64,000 nt of DNA from Oryzias latipes (taxonomy: Eukaryota > Chordata > Actinopteri > Beloniformes > Adrianichthyidae), in contig NC_019866.2 in assembly GCF_002234675.1 (NCBI RefSeq), positions 15,219,261 through 15,283,260 on the forward strand, given 5' to 3'. The notes under the pieces were generated by a model that did not search any database, was not told the origin of the DNA, and saw only the letters and a list, made by a program, of their open reading frames with translations. Positions 43,429 to 56,090 of the stretch are shown here, piece by piece; the first letter of the stretch is position 1; the number at the start of each line of letters is the position of its first letter. A program made the translations under genes and the position numbers.

Positions 43429-46400
43429 CTGTCAGAAAAGAACAGACAAGTTCAGTCTTTTTCAGGAAAATGTACCTTTCTTAAATATGATTTTAAATTT
43501 GGTTGTAATCCGAGATGCACCTCAGGAGGAGTGTTTGCAGTCGGGGTTGTGAGGGACGTGTTGGACGAAGCACTTGAAGGAGAGGGGCTGATTGACAACT
43601 TTGAATCTCTTTCTGCGTTATTGGTCACTCTGCCGTTCACCTAAAGATAGCAAACACTCATTAGCATCACTTCACAATAAATGCAAACACCAGTTGAAAA
43701 TGTAGCATCATGGTTTTGATGGTAAAAACTCAATTTTTTTATGCAGTACCAAAATTAATCACACGATGGCAGTGTTGGACTTCAGGTGTTTGGCAAAATA
43801 AAATGAGACAAAAATATTTTGTTAATATTGTATATTTATACTATGATAATACGGATAGTTTAAAACTTCATTCTTAAAAATTTTTTAATAGAGTTTTCTT
43901 TTTTTTTTAAACCAGTGAAACGGCCCCTAATCCTCTTCTGTACTATAGCATTAAGAGACATATTTTATATTTCCTACTTTGTTGCCAAAGTCTGTATTAA
44001 AAGATAATGTAGAAGGAAATCTTAGGGCAATCCAAATGAAGTTAGGTTGGTAAAAATTTTATTTTGTATGTGTGACAACCTATTGTCTATAAATAGCCAT
44101 ATATTTGCATTACATTTATTTTTATTGTGCCATTTTTTTCGACTAAAATGCTTTGGTTTCTCGTTTTAATCATTTATTTGCATAACACCATAAAAAGTCA
44201 TTTAATTTTTACTCAACACCTTTTTAACTACCAAAGAAATAATAATAAATAAATGCATAGCTAATTGGACAATTTTAATTCATAAGACTAAAGAAAACCT
44301 ATTATTATTATTCCAAAATTAACATAAAAAGTTATAAAAGAAAAAACAATGTACATATAATGTGTTTGTCCTTTGCTCAGTCTTAAGCCTTTTAAACCTT
44401 TTTGTGGTTCAGAGTTTCACCTATGAATAAAGAAAAGCTGGTATTTCCCCTGAGAGACGACTTCTTGCTGACCTCCCTCCTCTCCGCCCCCGCCCTTTCA
44501 GCTCATTACACAACAAAACGTGGAACAAGCAACGCCGCAGCATGTACAGTTCAGAGTGACAGAAAGTCCAAATCAGGCTTCACTCTGCTTTTCTGGCCAA
44601 AGGCCCAAATCGAAGCTGTTGGTGTAATAACCTTTTACCTCTTCAAGCATGAAACTCTATCAAATGGAAACTCAGAACACACCAAAATGGTTCTGCAGAG
44701 ACTTGGAGGACAAAGCTTTCTAACATACTGAGAGAATAATGTCAATTTTGTTTTTAAAGAAGTAATTTTTGCACAAAATATGAAGATTATCACAAGATAC
44801 GTTTATTTTAAATCTGTTTTATCTTTCACATAAACAATATATTTAGGGTTAAAGGCTTCTCTATTTAGTTATTTATGTATTTATGAAGAACAAAATTAAT
44901 TGTAATAATAGAAAGATAAGCCTTCAGTGCTTTTTGAATAATAATGTGTATAAAATACTAATAATATGATTATTTCCAGCTTCGTTTACTTGCAAAAGTG
45001 TTTAAAAAAACAAAAAAGAGGGTCAAACTTGGATTTGTGCCCAGGTATTTTTTTTTATTTTGAAATGTTTTTCATGACAGTATGTGAAAGTTTTTCTTTC
45101 TGTAATCTTTAGCTTTGAAGTCCAGACCATTAAGTTCACAAAAACATCCTTTGACATTCATTTCCTGGACGTGAAGAACTTTAACCTTCTCCTCTTTTAA
45201 ATATTCAGCCATATTTTTCATAAATTCAGTGTCTTCATCTTTTTACATTAACCTTTCGGGCAAGAGTCTCTTTATTTTTGCTCCATCCGCTCCCTTTGAA
45301 ATACTTTCAAGTCATTTAAAAATTAAAGAAGAACCAGCTGGGTGGAGTTTCTTTTTTTTTTTAACCTCTGTGCCACACAATGAGTACCAGAATGGATTCA
45401 CAATAACAGGAAAGCCTGTTCTGCACGCCTCCCTGATTAATAACTCACTTGACCAGCCTCTCAGTTCTCTGATGTGTATAAAAAACAAAAAAAAAAGGGG
45501 GGGGGGGGGGGGTTGTTCATATTTTTAAAAGCTGTGTGCAAGCAGAGGAGGACCAAACTACTATTGTCCTTGCTGACAGGAAGGGGAGGCCAGATCATGG
45601 AGGAAGGAAGTGGCCTCTGCAGGAGGGTTTTCTTTTGACTAAAAGTCCGATTTTCAAACCAATCATGACCTCGCGTTACCTGTGCGATCTGTCTCACCTT
45701 CTCCTCCGTTTGTCCATTAACCACAGGCTCAGGGAGTGGACCTATGGACGAGAAAATGACACAACAGTCACTGATGGACTCCAGGAACGTCCCCCTATTC
45801 TCATCTGGCAGCAGCAGAGCACTGAGCTGCTCCCCAAAGCTCACCTTTCATCCTGCCAACACCCACTCTACCTCAGAGCACAGGTATGGGCAGGTCATCT
45901 ATTATTAATCTAGGGTGAGATGGTGCTCTCCATCCTCCTCCAGTTGTTCAGCTGGACCTTTCAGCTTTCGAGCAGCTTTGTAATTTCATAACACTCCTAC
46001 GTTACATTTGTTCTCAATTCCTGCTGGTTTTCCTTACTTTAGGAAGAGTCTTCCTAAGAGCTAACATGGCTCCAGCTGCAGGCTGAAGGGAAACCAAACA
46101 AGAGGGGCTGCCCGGAAAGCAGGTGTCTGCGAATCGCCTCTCTGGAAGCTGTCCTCCGCACACAGTTATTATTTGTAATCTTGGACTGACGGATGCACAT
46201 TCATCAAACCTGCAGCGGAACACTAACTGCGGCCTTGTAAACACACCCCGTAATTTACAAGATTAAATCTGCTTGAAATCAGTTTGAAAGATGGCACATT
46301 TCATGTCCACGGACACTCCATCAGTGAGAAATAGTCCCTCAAAGGCTGCGAGAGCCAAAGTAGATTAAATATTTGAAAAAGAAACTATCCTTTCTTTTTG

Positions 46401-49083
46401 TGCACTTTGCTTGTTGCCATGCCGACAGCCTGCACACTTATGTGCTGTGACAGAGGGGCACTCTGACAAACTCAGCCCACAGACAGACACCATGCTGTGC
46501 AGGACTGTGCTGTACTGGAGCTCCCCCTGGTGGACGTGGCAGCTACATTCTAACATTTTTGGAATCATGTCATATTATATTGTTGTGTCTGATCTATCCA
46601 CGAAATGCAAATTCAAAACTGTTTAATGCTGGTGAAAATTTTAAAATTTAAGATTTTAAACTTTACTTTAGAGAAGTCTGATGCTCATTCAGCCTTCTCC
46701 AATGTGCTTTTCCCCCCAAAAAGGCTAAGCTTTTTCTGCAGGGAATCCACATCAGCTGAGAAGACAGGAGAAAGCTCTTCGATTTTTGAAAAAGACAGCG
46801 AGAAGAGCAGGACAGAAAAGGCAAAAGAGGAGAGAGGAAGGCGGAGCCGAGAAACCGTGCCAGACATTTAATCTGCTGCTATTTACAAGCGAGTGGATGT
46901 GCAGAGTCTTTAACAAGTCTGTAAACGCTGACTGACAATGAGCCCAGAGTGAAATTTCAATGGCAGTGATTCACCCAGCTTGTTCCTGAGGCAGCTGAGA
47001 CGCTCCTCCTGCCTTACAAGGATGAGGGGAAATGACCTTCTCACCGGTTAGGTGCTCTGAGGTGGGCCTCACTTTGCACTTCTTGAAGAAGGCGTCTGCG
47101 TCGGGATCCACCACCAGCAGCCGGGTCTCACGACCACCCGCTTTAATGGCAGCAACCACATCTGAATGTGCCTTCCCCTCCACGGACACGCCGTTCACCT
47201 GAGGGGGTTAAAAAGAGGGCGTCCGTTTTTACTCCTAGCGTCTCCTCATTGTCTTTCTTTTGTCTTTTGTTCCCACACAGCAGTAGCAGTGCAGACTGTT
47301 TAATCGTCGTCAGGACGTCTTTCTCCCTGTTATCAGAGACTCCCCGGCAGGAAATCCTGCCAGTCCACATGCAGATCCACATTATTCCAACAATTTTTAG
47401 ACATTTTTCTTCATTGAATCTAACGGTGCAATGCTGGAGTGATGCTTACAGAAGCTCTTTAACTCATGTCAGGTGGCTGCCTCAAGGCCCACTGAACCTA
47501 CTGTGGGTAAAATCTCCATGGGAAAGCATGTGAGAAATGTCTAGAAGGGCGTGTGCATGCACTGAGGTCACAGGGTGGACCTGCACATCTAAGCAGGTCT
47601 CCCAGAGGAAGCTGGACAATAGCTGCTTGGCCAGTAACAACAGTAACAATGGCTGTCTGCTGCTCAATAAGCCTCCCACTCCCCCTGTGGGTGGTGTGGC
47701 CGTCTGGGGTTCAGTCCTTAGTTTTTAATCCCTCTTCACTTGTAAACTCCAGAAAAATCAAACTTTTCCTTTTGCACGTGTGCCAAGAAGCTAATTCTGC
47801 CAGACTGTTACAGTCTGCAGGGATTTGGGACCTCACACAGTTCACAGGAAAAAGGTCTCCTGTTGTTTTTCAGAGTTAACCACTCACCATAATCAATCAA
47901 ATAAATCAATACTTGTATGGGTTTTTAAAAAATATATTGCAACATTTGTAATTTTCACCATTGGTCTAAATCAAAGGTCTGTAACCTTTCATGCCAGCCA
48001 GAGCCGCAAAGTCCCACTTCATTGTACGTAAAATACAATTAACTGTACTTATGTGTCTGTAGCCATAAAGCCAATGTAGCTTTTAAATATTTACAATAAT
48101 TGAATTATAAAAGTATTTTTCTCTATAAATTACAACTTCTTTACTTTTGACAGCAGCACATACATGATCCTTTCAAAATAAAGTGCCTCCTGTGACAAAG
48201 AAGATCCTCCTGCTGCAACACATTCACTTGAATTACCCTTGTGCTATCCTAGGCATTTTAACATTGGGAGTGGGGTCATCTAGACCCCACTAGACAGTGC
48301 TCTGAACCTTTTTTCTTCAATGATATGTGATATTCACTGGTGTCCATGGATTACATGAAATCTCCTTCACCTTTATCCAACTTTGTCATGGTAGGGATAA
48401 CACGTCAATGTAAGGATGGGGTCATCTGGACCCCATAGGAAGCACAAGGGTTAAAAGTGCAAGAAAGTCAAACATGGAATATTTTTTTTATCATTAGGAT
48501 TTGCTATCAAATGATTTACTTTAGGAATTTGCCTCTGAGCAACAACTAGATACTGTTGTACAACATATATTGGAATTTTTGCTTAACTTAACTAACAGAA
48601 TTAATATTTATTCAAATAGTTATCTTGTTTTTTTAAGGCAAAGAGCCGGAGCTTCAGGTCTAAAGCCATAGTCTGATTATATTTTTCTCAGATAAACAGA
48701 GTTAACAGACTGTCTATATCTGCTAGATTTTGAGTAACTGGAGTTGCCCAATAGTTTGTTATAGTTCATGACCTTCATAACATTTTGTAAAATTTTTGGC
48801 ATCCAGTTAAACAGGTCAAGCTTGTGCTTCCTCTTCACTATGCGACATAAGGTCTCTATGCAGCGAGCATTGTTTGTTAGGGCCTCACGGCACCCCGGCA
48901 TTGATTAGGTACCTGCACTATCCTGTCCTGTGGCTGGAGGCCAGCCCTCTCAGCAGGAGAATCTTCATCCACAGCTCTGATGTACTGGCCCGGCCGCGCC
49001 CGCTCGCTGTGCAGGTTGAAGCCATATCCGTTCGGGCCCCGCTGGATCACACAGAGACGTGGCCGAGGTTCAGTGCACACCTC
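43291..49083 (-). CDS. nherf1: NHERF1 (EBP50) scaffold protein, exons 2-6; PDZ1 exon not in window
   Basis: NHERF1 is an apical-membrane scaffold: two PDZ domains bind tails of transporters and receptors (NHE3, CFTR, beta2-adrenergic receptor), and the C-terminus binds ezrin/radixin/moesin. Exons in order of transcription: 49083-48913, 47198-47045, 45741-45680, 43640-43521, 43428-43291, all phase-matched, 214 residues. The second PDZ domain has the binding loop GYGFNLHS and ends [20 protein letters not shown]. It is followed by [14 protein letters not shown], a Ser/Thr/Pro linker and the ERM-binding tail [18 protein letters not shown], almost identical to human NHERF1 ([13 protein letters not shown]) and less like NHERF2 (REIFSNF). 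The PDZ also has NHERF2-like residues (RPGQYIR), so a fish paralogue is possible. The older symbol is slc9a3r1. Confidence 0.9.
43521..43640 (-). CDS. nherf1: nherf1 exon 5 (Ser/Thr/Pro linker)
   Basis: 40 codons, with [20 protein letters not shown], a flexible, probably phosphorylated linker. Acceptor TATCTTTAG, donor GAG|GTGCAT. Confidence 0.88.
43641..45679 (-). other. nherf1 intron 5
   Basis: About 2 kb; AT-rich. Contains an A-run joined to a G16 tract (45487-45512). No other feature recognised. Confidence 0.45.
45497..45512 (+). repeat. Poly-G tract (16 G) after poly-A
   Basis: A-rich run passing directly into G16. Confidence 0.9.
45680..45741 (-). CDS. nherf1: nherf1 exon 4
   Basis: 62 bp, completing [20 protein letters not shown] and ending RQIAQ. 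Acceptor GTCCATAG, donor CAG|GTAACG. Confidence 0.88.
45742..47044 (-). other. nherf1 intron 4-exon 4 to exon 3 interval
   Basis: 1.3-kb intron with no recognised repeat; short open frames on both strands lack family resemblance. Confidence 0.45.
47045..47198 (-). CDS. nherf1: nherf1 exon 3 (PDZ2, second half)
   Basis: [20 protein letters not shown] to RPTSEHLT; 51 codons plus one base. Acceptor CCCCCTCAG, donor CCG|GTGAGA. Confidence 0.93.
47970..48668 (-). mobile_element. hAT-like element, copy B (degenerate, with nested MITE)
   Basis: Reverse complement matches copy A: AAAGGTTACAGACCTTTG at its right terminus, TTTATTTTGAAAGG and GCTGTCAAAAGTAAA inside, and CCTGAAGCTCCGGCTC at the left terminus. 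MITE copy 3 is inserted at a different internal place from copy A, so it is an independent insertion. In the nherf1 intron between exons 2 and 3. Confidence 0.65.
48233..48454 (-). mobile_element. TTAA MITE, copy 3
   Basis: TTACCCTTGTGCTATCCTAG at the left, GGAAGCACAAGGGTTAA at the right; core in the orientation opposite to copies 1, 2 and 4. Confidence 0.88.
48913..49083 (-). CDS. nherf1: nherf1 exon 2 (PDZ2, first half)
   Basis: 57 codons, phase 0. [20 protein letters not shown], then [20 protein letters not shown] and [17 protein letters not shown]. Acceptor GCCTCTTCCAG, donor CAG|GTACCT. Confidence 0.93.
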
Positions 49084-50484
49084 CTGGAAGAGGCCACAGG
49101 TCAGAGCAGAAGACAAAGACATGTGCATGAGTACGCCACTAGCTCGCAAATACCTCCCCCATGGGTGTTCGCTCAGGGAGAACAAGAGGCACAAAGATTA
49201 CAGACAGCTCCTGGGAGTCGTTCACCATGAATATGAAGCCGAGGTTGAACATGCAGCTGGCTGCCGCATGCTGATGTGTTGTGCACTGAGCATAATGATT
49301 GCAGTGTTGCTGGTGTACAACTTCCAGTGGCTCCAACTGCTCCGAAGGAAGGAAGGAGTTCTTGGAGGCATGTGATTGGAGGTGATTGCTGGGAAGGTCT
49401 GTGGAGTATTTGTGGAGCAGTTTGTACTCTAAGGAAGGGACTCTTCCGGTGTGGGCCACAGCCCTGCTCAGCTCAGGAGGAGGACAATGGAAGCTGGGCG
49501 TTGACTCCCCAATCGCCTCCACCAGCTCAGTCCCATCCAGCTCTGCTCTGGGACAGCAGGAAGAGTTGGAGCTGTATTGTCCTCCAGAGAAAAAACTCCA
49601 GCGTGATCCCAGAACCTCCTTTCCGCTTGATGCATGAGGCAGTTTCTTTATTAAGCCGAGGTGTCTTTGTCATCAAAAAGGGTCAGAGTAGAGGATGAGG
49701 TGACATGCAGGAGCTTCAGAGCACCCTGACCAAAGCCAACCTTCCTCCCCATGACATGTAGAAAATTGTGGAAGTTAAGCAACCTTGCCGGTTGAAGCAC
49801 TGAAAATTAGAAAAGCGTTTTCTCCTCATAAAACTGAGAGTGACAGTCGCTTGAGTAATTGCTCCACAATCAGGAGCTTTTTCCTTTTTCTCCAAAAGTG
49901 AACATTTTCTCTGCAGAAAAGACGCACGGGTATTCAAGAAAAAGAGGAATTAGCTGCCTTTAAAAATGATAGTAGCAAAATAATGGTTTATGAAATTGCA
50001 AAAACAGGACACCTCGTTCTAAATCTGCTGAAACGTAGGATTTACAACAAACTGCAACAAAAAGAAAGTTACCCATGTCAGGATGCTTTTAACATAACCA
50101 CCCAAACAAACCATGTTGTTTCTAAAACTTTTCCCATGTGTCTCACAACACAATGAGTTTTTCTCATAAAAATAGCAAAAATAAGAAAGTATAAACAACA
50201 AAGCCAGCAGTATTTTCACTTTTTAAACTTGGAAAAATAAGAATCTCTAAAAATGGTCGGAATTTGCAAATATTATACTCTGAAATTTACATTTAAAATA
50301 AAGTTTTATTTTGCTGGAGGACACTAAAAGAAAAATCATTTTCTATACATTACATTTATTTCCAGCAATGAAAAAAAAAAACTATTGTTTTTGCTTAAAT
50401 TGTTTGAAGCGTATTTGCATCAAAAGACGACAAAGTTTGGTTTGTAACATAAAAATGAAAGCATTGTTTTATATTTATGCAAAA

Positions 50485-50507
50485 AAACAAATATATATAT
50501 ATATATA
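50485..50507. repeat. (TA)n microsatellite
   Basis: About ten TA units in an AT-rich stretch. Confidence 0.8.
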
Positions 50508-51495
50508 CCCCTTATTCCCCAGTGTGCAAAAACACACTGCTCCTACAAGAAGCACTTGAAAACAATCTCAATAATTCCTCTTTTTTAAATTTTTCAAAGA
50601 GTCTGAAAATCTTTCATGTCTTACTCCTATACTCACACTAATCTTTGTTGTATTTCAACTACACTAATTTTAAGCCATGTTTGCACATCCTGGAAGATTT
50701 TTCCTCTTAGAGCTACAGCATGTGCTCAGAGATTTTCCCTCATTATGTGACTTGTGTCAAACACTAGTGGCAGATGGAGGAGTGAGCGCCTCCCCACTGC
50801 TCAGCTGCTGTGGATGACAGAGGAGGGTTTGTGTCGGGGAGAGGCGCTGAAGAATCTCCATGCGGCTCGGAAATCTGTGGAATCTGCTGATGGCACACAA
50901 AGCAGAATCCCAAATGCACAATTTTGCTTTTAGCATCTAAAGGTCGATTGCTCCTATTTGTTATGAAACCACATACAATGTTCTGAGAGGTTCTGGTTTA
51001 TGTGTCAGGTCGGACACATCTAGAGAACATTCTGACAAATGTGCATACACGGGATCTCCTGAAGCCTTTCATCTGTCCAATCCCAACACTTACAAGGATT
51101 GATCTTATGCATGTTCAGTGTTGGACAACTTCTAGAAATATCTGTGTTCTTATCTGTTATCTAGGCAGTTTTCTAAGATCGAAAAATTTGCAAATATACC
51201 ATGAGCAGAGGGGAAAAAAGATGACATGGTTCAGACATTTACTCAGATTATGCTTAGAGAGAGCTAAGAGAATTCTGAAACTACGTTCACAACACCTTCA
51301 GCAACACACGTTTAAATGACAACTTTCAATGAAAAGTCTATGTAACAATTTGTATGCGTGTCTTGAGATTTCACATTCAAAACTATTGTGTTCACGCAAG
51401 TTTTTAAGTCCATTTTCTGGCTCCAAATACAAAATACGTGGCCATTGAACTTGCGTTGAAATCAGATTTGATAGTGACATATTGGTAGCATCCTT

Positions 51496-51720
51496 TTAAC
51501 CCTTGTGCTATCTTAGATGACCCCACCCTTACTTGGACGTGTTATCCCTACCATGACAAAGGTGGATAAAGGTGGAAAGATTTCATGTAATCCATGGACA
51601 GCCTCACACCTGTGAGGATCACAAATCATTGAGGAAAAGAGGTTCAGTGCACTCACTGTCTAGTGGGTCTAGTTGACCCAACTCCCAATGTTAAAGTGCC
51701 TAGGATAGCACAAGGGTTAA
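51496..51720 (+). mobile_element. TTAA MITE, copy 4 (best preserved ends)
   Basis: TTAACCCTTGTGCTATCTTA at the left and TAGGATAGCACAAGGGTTAA at the right, 225 bp, TTAA at both ends as expected for piggyBac-type insertion. Confidence 0.92.
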
Positions 51721-51928
51721 ATTCATGGAAGTGCCAACTGTTTAGAAAAGTGATAATGAAGGAGAAATTAATAATTGCGGCTTGTGCCCAACTGGAATTA
51801 TATAACACCAAGTATTTCATATATGGGAACTGAGCTGTGAAAGAAAAACCTGGAGATTTGTACTTCTTCAACAATTTACTGCTTACAACTGTAGGTACAG
51901 TATCAGGTAGCGACAGTCCAGTGTAAAC

Positions 51929-52260
51929 ACTAGGGCTGGGTTGCTAAAATCGATTAATCGGTCTGAATCAATCCAAGCTAAATGGATCAATAAAGGATTT
52001 ATAAAAGTATAGATCGATCTTTTATACCTCTCCTTTTCCGGTGACCTAGCACATAACAGCAGTAAAGCAAAGTCTGCAAGCTACATGCTACTGTATAATG
52101 GAATTTCCCATAGGACTGCTAATGCTAACGCTCGGTCAACCTAAATATACATTGCTGACTAAATAAAAAGCTTTACATACTCACAGGCTTGAATTTTACA
52201 AACTCTTTTAAGAAAACTGGCCCACGGACCAGTACCGGTCTGTGTGCCACTGTCGGATTA
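51929..52260. repeat. Degenerate DNA-transposon pieces
   Basis: CTAGGGCTGGGTTGCTAAAA with a run of ATCGATT words (51929-52020), and GGCCCACGGACCAGTACCGG near 52219-52240, resemble common teleost element ends. Boundaries not found. Confidence 0.3.
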
Positions 52261-53989
52261 CAGACAGAAAAGAAACACATTCACTAACTTATTTTTGTTT
52301 TCCAAATGCACGTTCAAAAACCAGTGATCAGCATGTCAAATGCCCGGTGTGTATGTAGCTTTTTGTATTTCAATAGAACAAAGAAAACATTTGTATTGTT
52401 TGTGTGAGGCTCTCAGAGGACTCTTCTCAGGAGTTGGCTCTTCATTCAGCTTCAAAGTCACACACAGAGGTTTTGTTTCCATGAAATTTTACCATAAAAC
52501 CTCTCTGGAAAACAAATATGAACCTAGGGCGTCCAGTTTCTCACTGTCACACACTCCCTCTAAGGCGAAAAATGAAGCGCAGGAACTGTCAACACATCTT
52601 CCCTCAACACGCTTCCCTCTTTGCTTGTTCAGCTTCCTGACATGAAAGCGAAATCAAAAGCACATTCACAGACGCACACACTGCATGCATGGTGATCCAA
52701 CAAGGAGTTTTAATACTTTTAGAGGCAATGTATAGACGTGAAAGAAAATAAACCAATACGCTGTTTTATTTTCAAATAAAAAAAACGTTTTTGATGTTAA
52801 ATGGCCTAAAGGAAAGTCTTACTACTTTCAACTCATGGCAAACTGCACAAATATAGGAAGGCTTTGATAACAGATCAGTTTCTACCAGATTAAAGGCAGC
52901 TTGCTTAGCTTTAATCTCAGTATCCTTTACCTCTGGGCAGGCAAAGGAACGAGACCCACCCACAAAACCAAGCTACTCTTGCAGAAGAAGAAAGCATCAT
53001 GAGAATGTTTTAAACAGGTTCCACACCAAACTCAGCTTGATAAAAGCGTTTAGATCAGTGTTACCACCCAGTGACCAGCGGGGTCAAAAAAGCCCAAGCA
53101 TTATGTCAACAAAAAAAACAGTGCAATTTTTAAAATTCCCTCTGCAAGCATCCTCAACATTTCACCCAGATTCACAGTTTTCTAGGAAACAGCTGCAAGA
53201 CAGCCTTTTCTATGCACAGAATGCAGATGACCTGGACCCATTTTCATTTACAGATTGTGTTGGAGAGTCACTCACAGCAACAATAACCATCTGCAGCCCC
53301 TGGAAATGTTTTGTCTTTATCTGTGTTGTCAAGATGCAGGATTTACAGACCTCCACCCAGACTGATGTGACCCTGTCGAGGATCTGTTTTTGAGTTTCCT
53401 CAGGAAGCTGTGATAACCAAGAGATAAGACACCCAGGCAAAGTTTAATATACAAGCTTCTAGAGAAAAAGCAAATACCCAAACCATGTTGTTTTTACCTT
53501 TAAACAAATGCATGTTACTCCAGAGTTCTACGTCTAACACAGAAGCATAATAAAAATCAGTGCAGCAAAGATGCATATTTGAAAAGCCAGACAAGCAGAG
53601 TATCTGTTGGAAGATCCCCAATAATGTCATTAATCTTGTAATAATGTCCTAAAATTGAAAATAATTGGACGCAAAAAGTTTACCCCAAGAATTATTGTCT
53701 TTATTATAAAAATCTAGTAACAGAAGTAGCAAAATGAGAGGCCCCATAGCGTTAAAGCCTCGGCTGGGTCCTTTTCTGTGTGAAGTTTGGGTGTATTCAG
53801 TCCAAAAATATGCTTCTGGGATTGATTGGTGATTATAAACGGTCCCTTAAGTGTGTGTTGCTGCTTGTCTCTATGCAGCCCTGTAATGGCCTGGTGATGC
53901 TAAATCTGATCTAAAAATAGACCATAATTTTTGAATAGGGAAATAAAACAATGTAAATGTCAATTTATAGTCTAAAACTGGGTCTAATC

Positions 53990-56090
53990 ATTTTCTATAC
54001 CCGCTCCATCCTAAGCTGGTTTATCCCAACTAACACTGGGCAGAGGTTGGGCTTTAATCAGTTCAGCAGTTCACTGAATGGAAACAAAGGCCAACATCAC
54101 ACTCCTTTAGAGACTAATTAAACCATTAACACCACAGTTTTAGCTCCAGTGTTTACATTTCTTAGAATACCACAAGTCTTCATCCGTTTATGCAATTAAT
54201 GTAATTCCAGCAGATTCTGAAGCGGAGAAAACCCAGCTTTGTCCTGATATGAAACACTTAACAGTTATGAAGACAGTGCTTACACAGGCGATGTGAATCA
54301 ACTGCTTGTGTTGCAGAGAAAAGCAGCTATGTGCTGATTTTGTGTTATTTAGGTGTTGCCACCGGCATCTCCAATGTTAAAGAGTTAAACATGTCTAAGA
54401 AGCCAAAGTACTCGAAAAAAAACCGACATGCACGTGGAGAACATACACAGAAAGAGCCCAGTGGTGATTTGAACCGTCTTGCTATTAGGTGACGGTGCTT
54501 ATCACAGTCCAGCTCTGTCTCTGTGTCATCACAGTTAGTGATGAGGGTTTTTTAGCTGAATTTTCATTCCACTGCTGGTTAGATTTTTCTGTCTGGACAT
54601 TTGCTGTGAAACGTTATTTATGACTAAAGCTGATAAATGATGGAATATTTCAGTCTCATTGTTCACAGAAACAGCCATAATAAGAAATATGTATCAGCTT
54701 CTGACTCCGCCAGCTGTCAGCGTTCGACAGCGGACCTGCGAGTGATCCAGTTTCTGGCATGGAAGGAGCAATCTGGATGTGCGCATGAGAAGCCAGAGGC
54801 TGCAGCTCTGCCACTCAGCCTGCCAGTTACTTCAAATTTTCCTCATCACTCGGCCAATAAGGGTGTGTAACTGCAGGCCGTAATGAAGGACAGCAAACAG
54901 GGAGGATTTTCTGACAGCTCCGGATCCTTAACGGAATATGAGTAATGAGACACATTATTACTTGAGTTCATTTCAAGAAAATTATGAAGGTAAAAGACAA
55001 GTGTGGTGTAACTCCACATGGATTGGCTGCTCTGAAACAGCTGCTTTCGGCTGCTGATGACATGTGATGCCTGTCACACTCAGCTGAGCTCTGAAGGCAA
55101 ATATGTCCTCTGCAGCAGTCACTCTTGCCTTGTTCAAATATTCAATGAGGCTTTAATGAGGTTTGGCTTCCTCAGCAAAAATGTCTACAAAAAAGAAAAA
55201 GAGCCTCCAGTGACACAGTCATCCGGGTAATTTGTTATTTTTGGTAAAGAAAGCCATTGTCGAGTCATAATCAATGTAATTCTGGATGCTTTTAACCACA
55301 GGATGAGGTTTGTTCCATTAAGTGGTTGGAGTGCACCACTTTCTCAAGCAGAAGGGGGTATTTGGTTTCAAACTGGACTACTGAACCAGCTGCGAGGCAA
55401 GAAGGAGGGGGGGGGGACAAAGCACCCCACTGTGGCCCTTTCCATTTGAGGATGGGACAAAACAGCCCCAACAAAAGACACCAAAGAAAAGTTCTGCTAG
55501 AAGTTTCTATTACAATAGGCTCTTTAGAGAGACAGCCTGCTGATAGAGAAGCAGTGTCAATCATCTCAGAGGTGATCCTGACGCTGATAAGAACCAATGG
55601 AGCTGCTGCTAAAGAATGAAAGCCATTACTGCAGAGTTACTTTGACTTTTTTCACACTGATGGTTGCATAAGATCAGGCAGTCATTGGCTGCAGGTTTAG
55701 TCTTTTCATAACTCAGAAAGCCAAACGTTTTTATCTCCTTAACCAGCCTTCCTGTACTTGACCCTCCCCTCCTGAGTCCGACCAACACAAGTTCCTGTCG
55801 AACCTCCATTCACTGCTAATGTGGAGAATCAGGACCAGAATGAAGGAACACAGTAAAAGAACTCAATTTAAAGCACTGTAACAACAAAAACAGGTACTGA
55901 TTTACAATAGGACTAAATGTTTAACTGGTTTTTATAACATGAAGATTTCTTGTAGAACTAAACAGAAATATTCATCCAGCGATCCATTTTCTTTACCCCA
56001 TATATCCCTGGCTACCGTAGGGCGAAGGCTGGGTACACCCTGGACAGGACACCCTCTGTCTGTTACAGGGCTTAACAGGGATAAAAAACA
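53990..56090. repeat. Two degenerate interspersed-repeat fragments
   Basis: 53990-54055 (TTTTCTATACCCGCTCCATC) and 55975-56085 (GGGCGAAGGCTGGGTACACC, CTGGACAGGACACC) resemble parts of an abundant teleost repeat. The sequence between them is unassigned. Confidence 0.35.

Noticed and set aside
48677..48901. 74-codon minus-strand frame next to nherf1 exon 2
   Set aside because: It lies just downstream of the exon 2 donor and reads intron sequence; no PDZ residues continue in it, whereas exon 3 continues the domain exactly.
49131..49194. ATG upstream of nherf1 exon 2 as a start ([20 protein letters not shown])
   Set aside because: The frame passes through the intron and acceptor of exon 2. NHERF1 needs a PDZ1 exon further upstream, and the acceptor GCCTCTTCCAG is strong.
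53037..53440. Overlapping open frames of 118 (+) and 76 (-) codons
   Set aside because: No splice sites in phase with nherf1 and no recognisable family; probably chance frames in intron 1.
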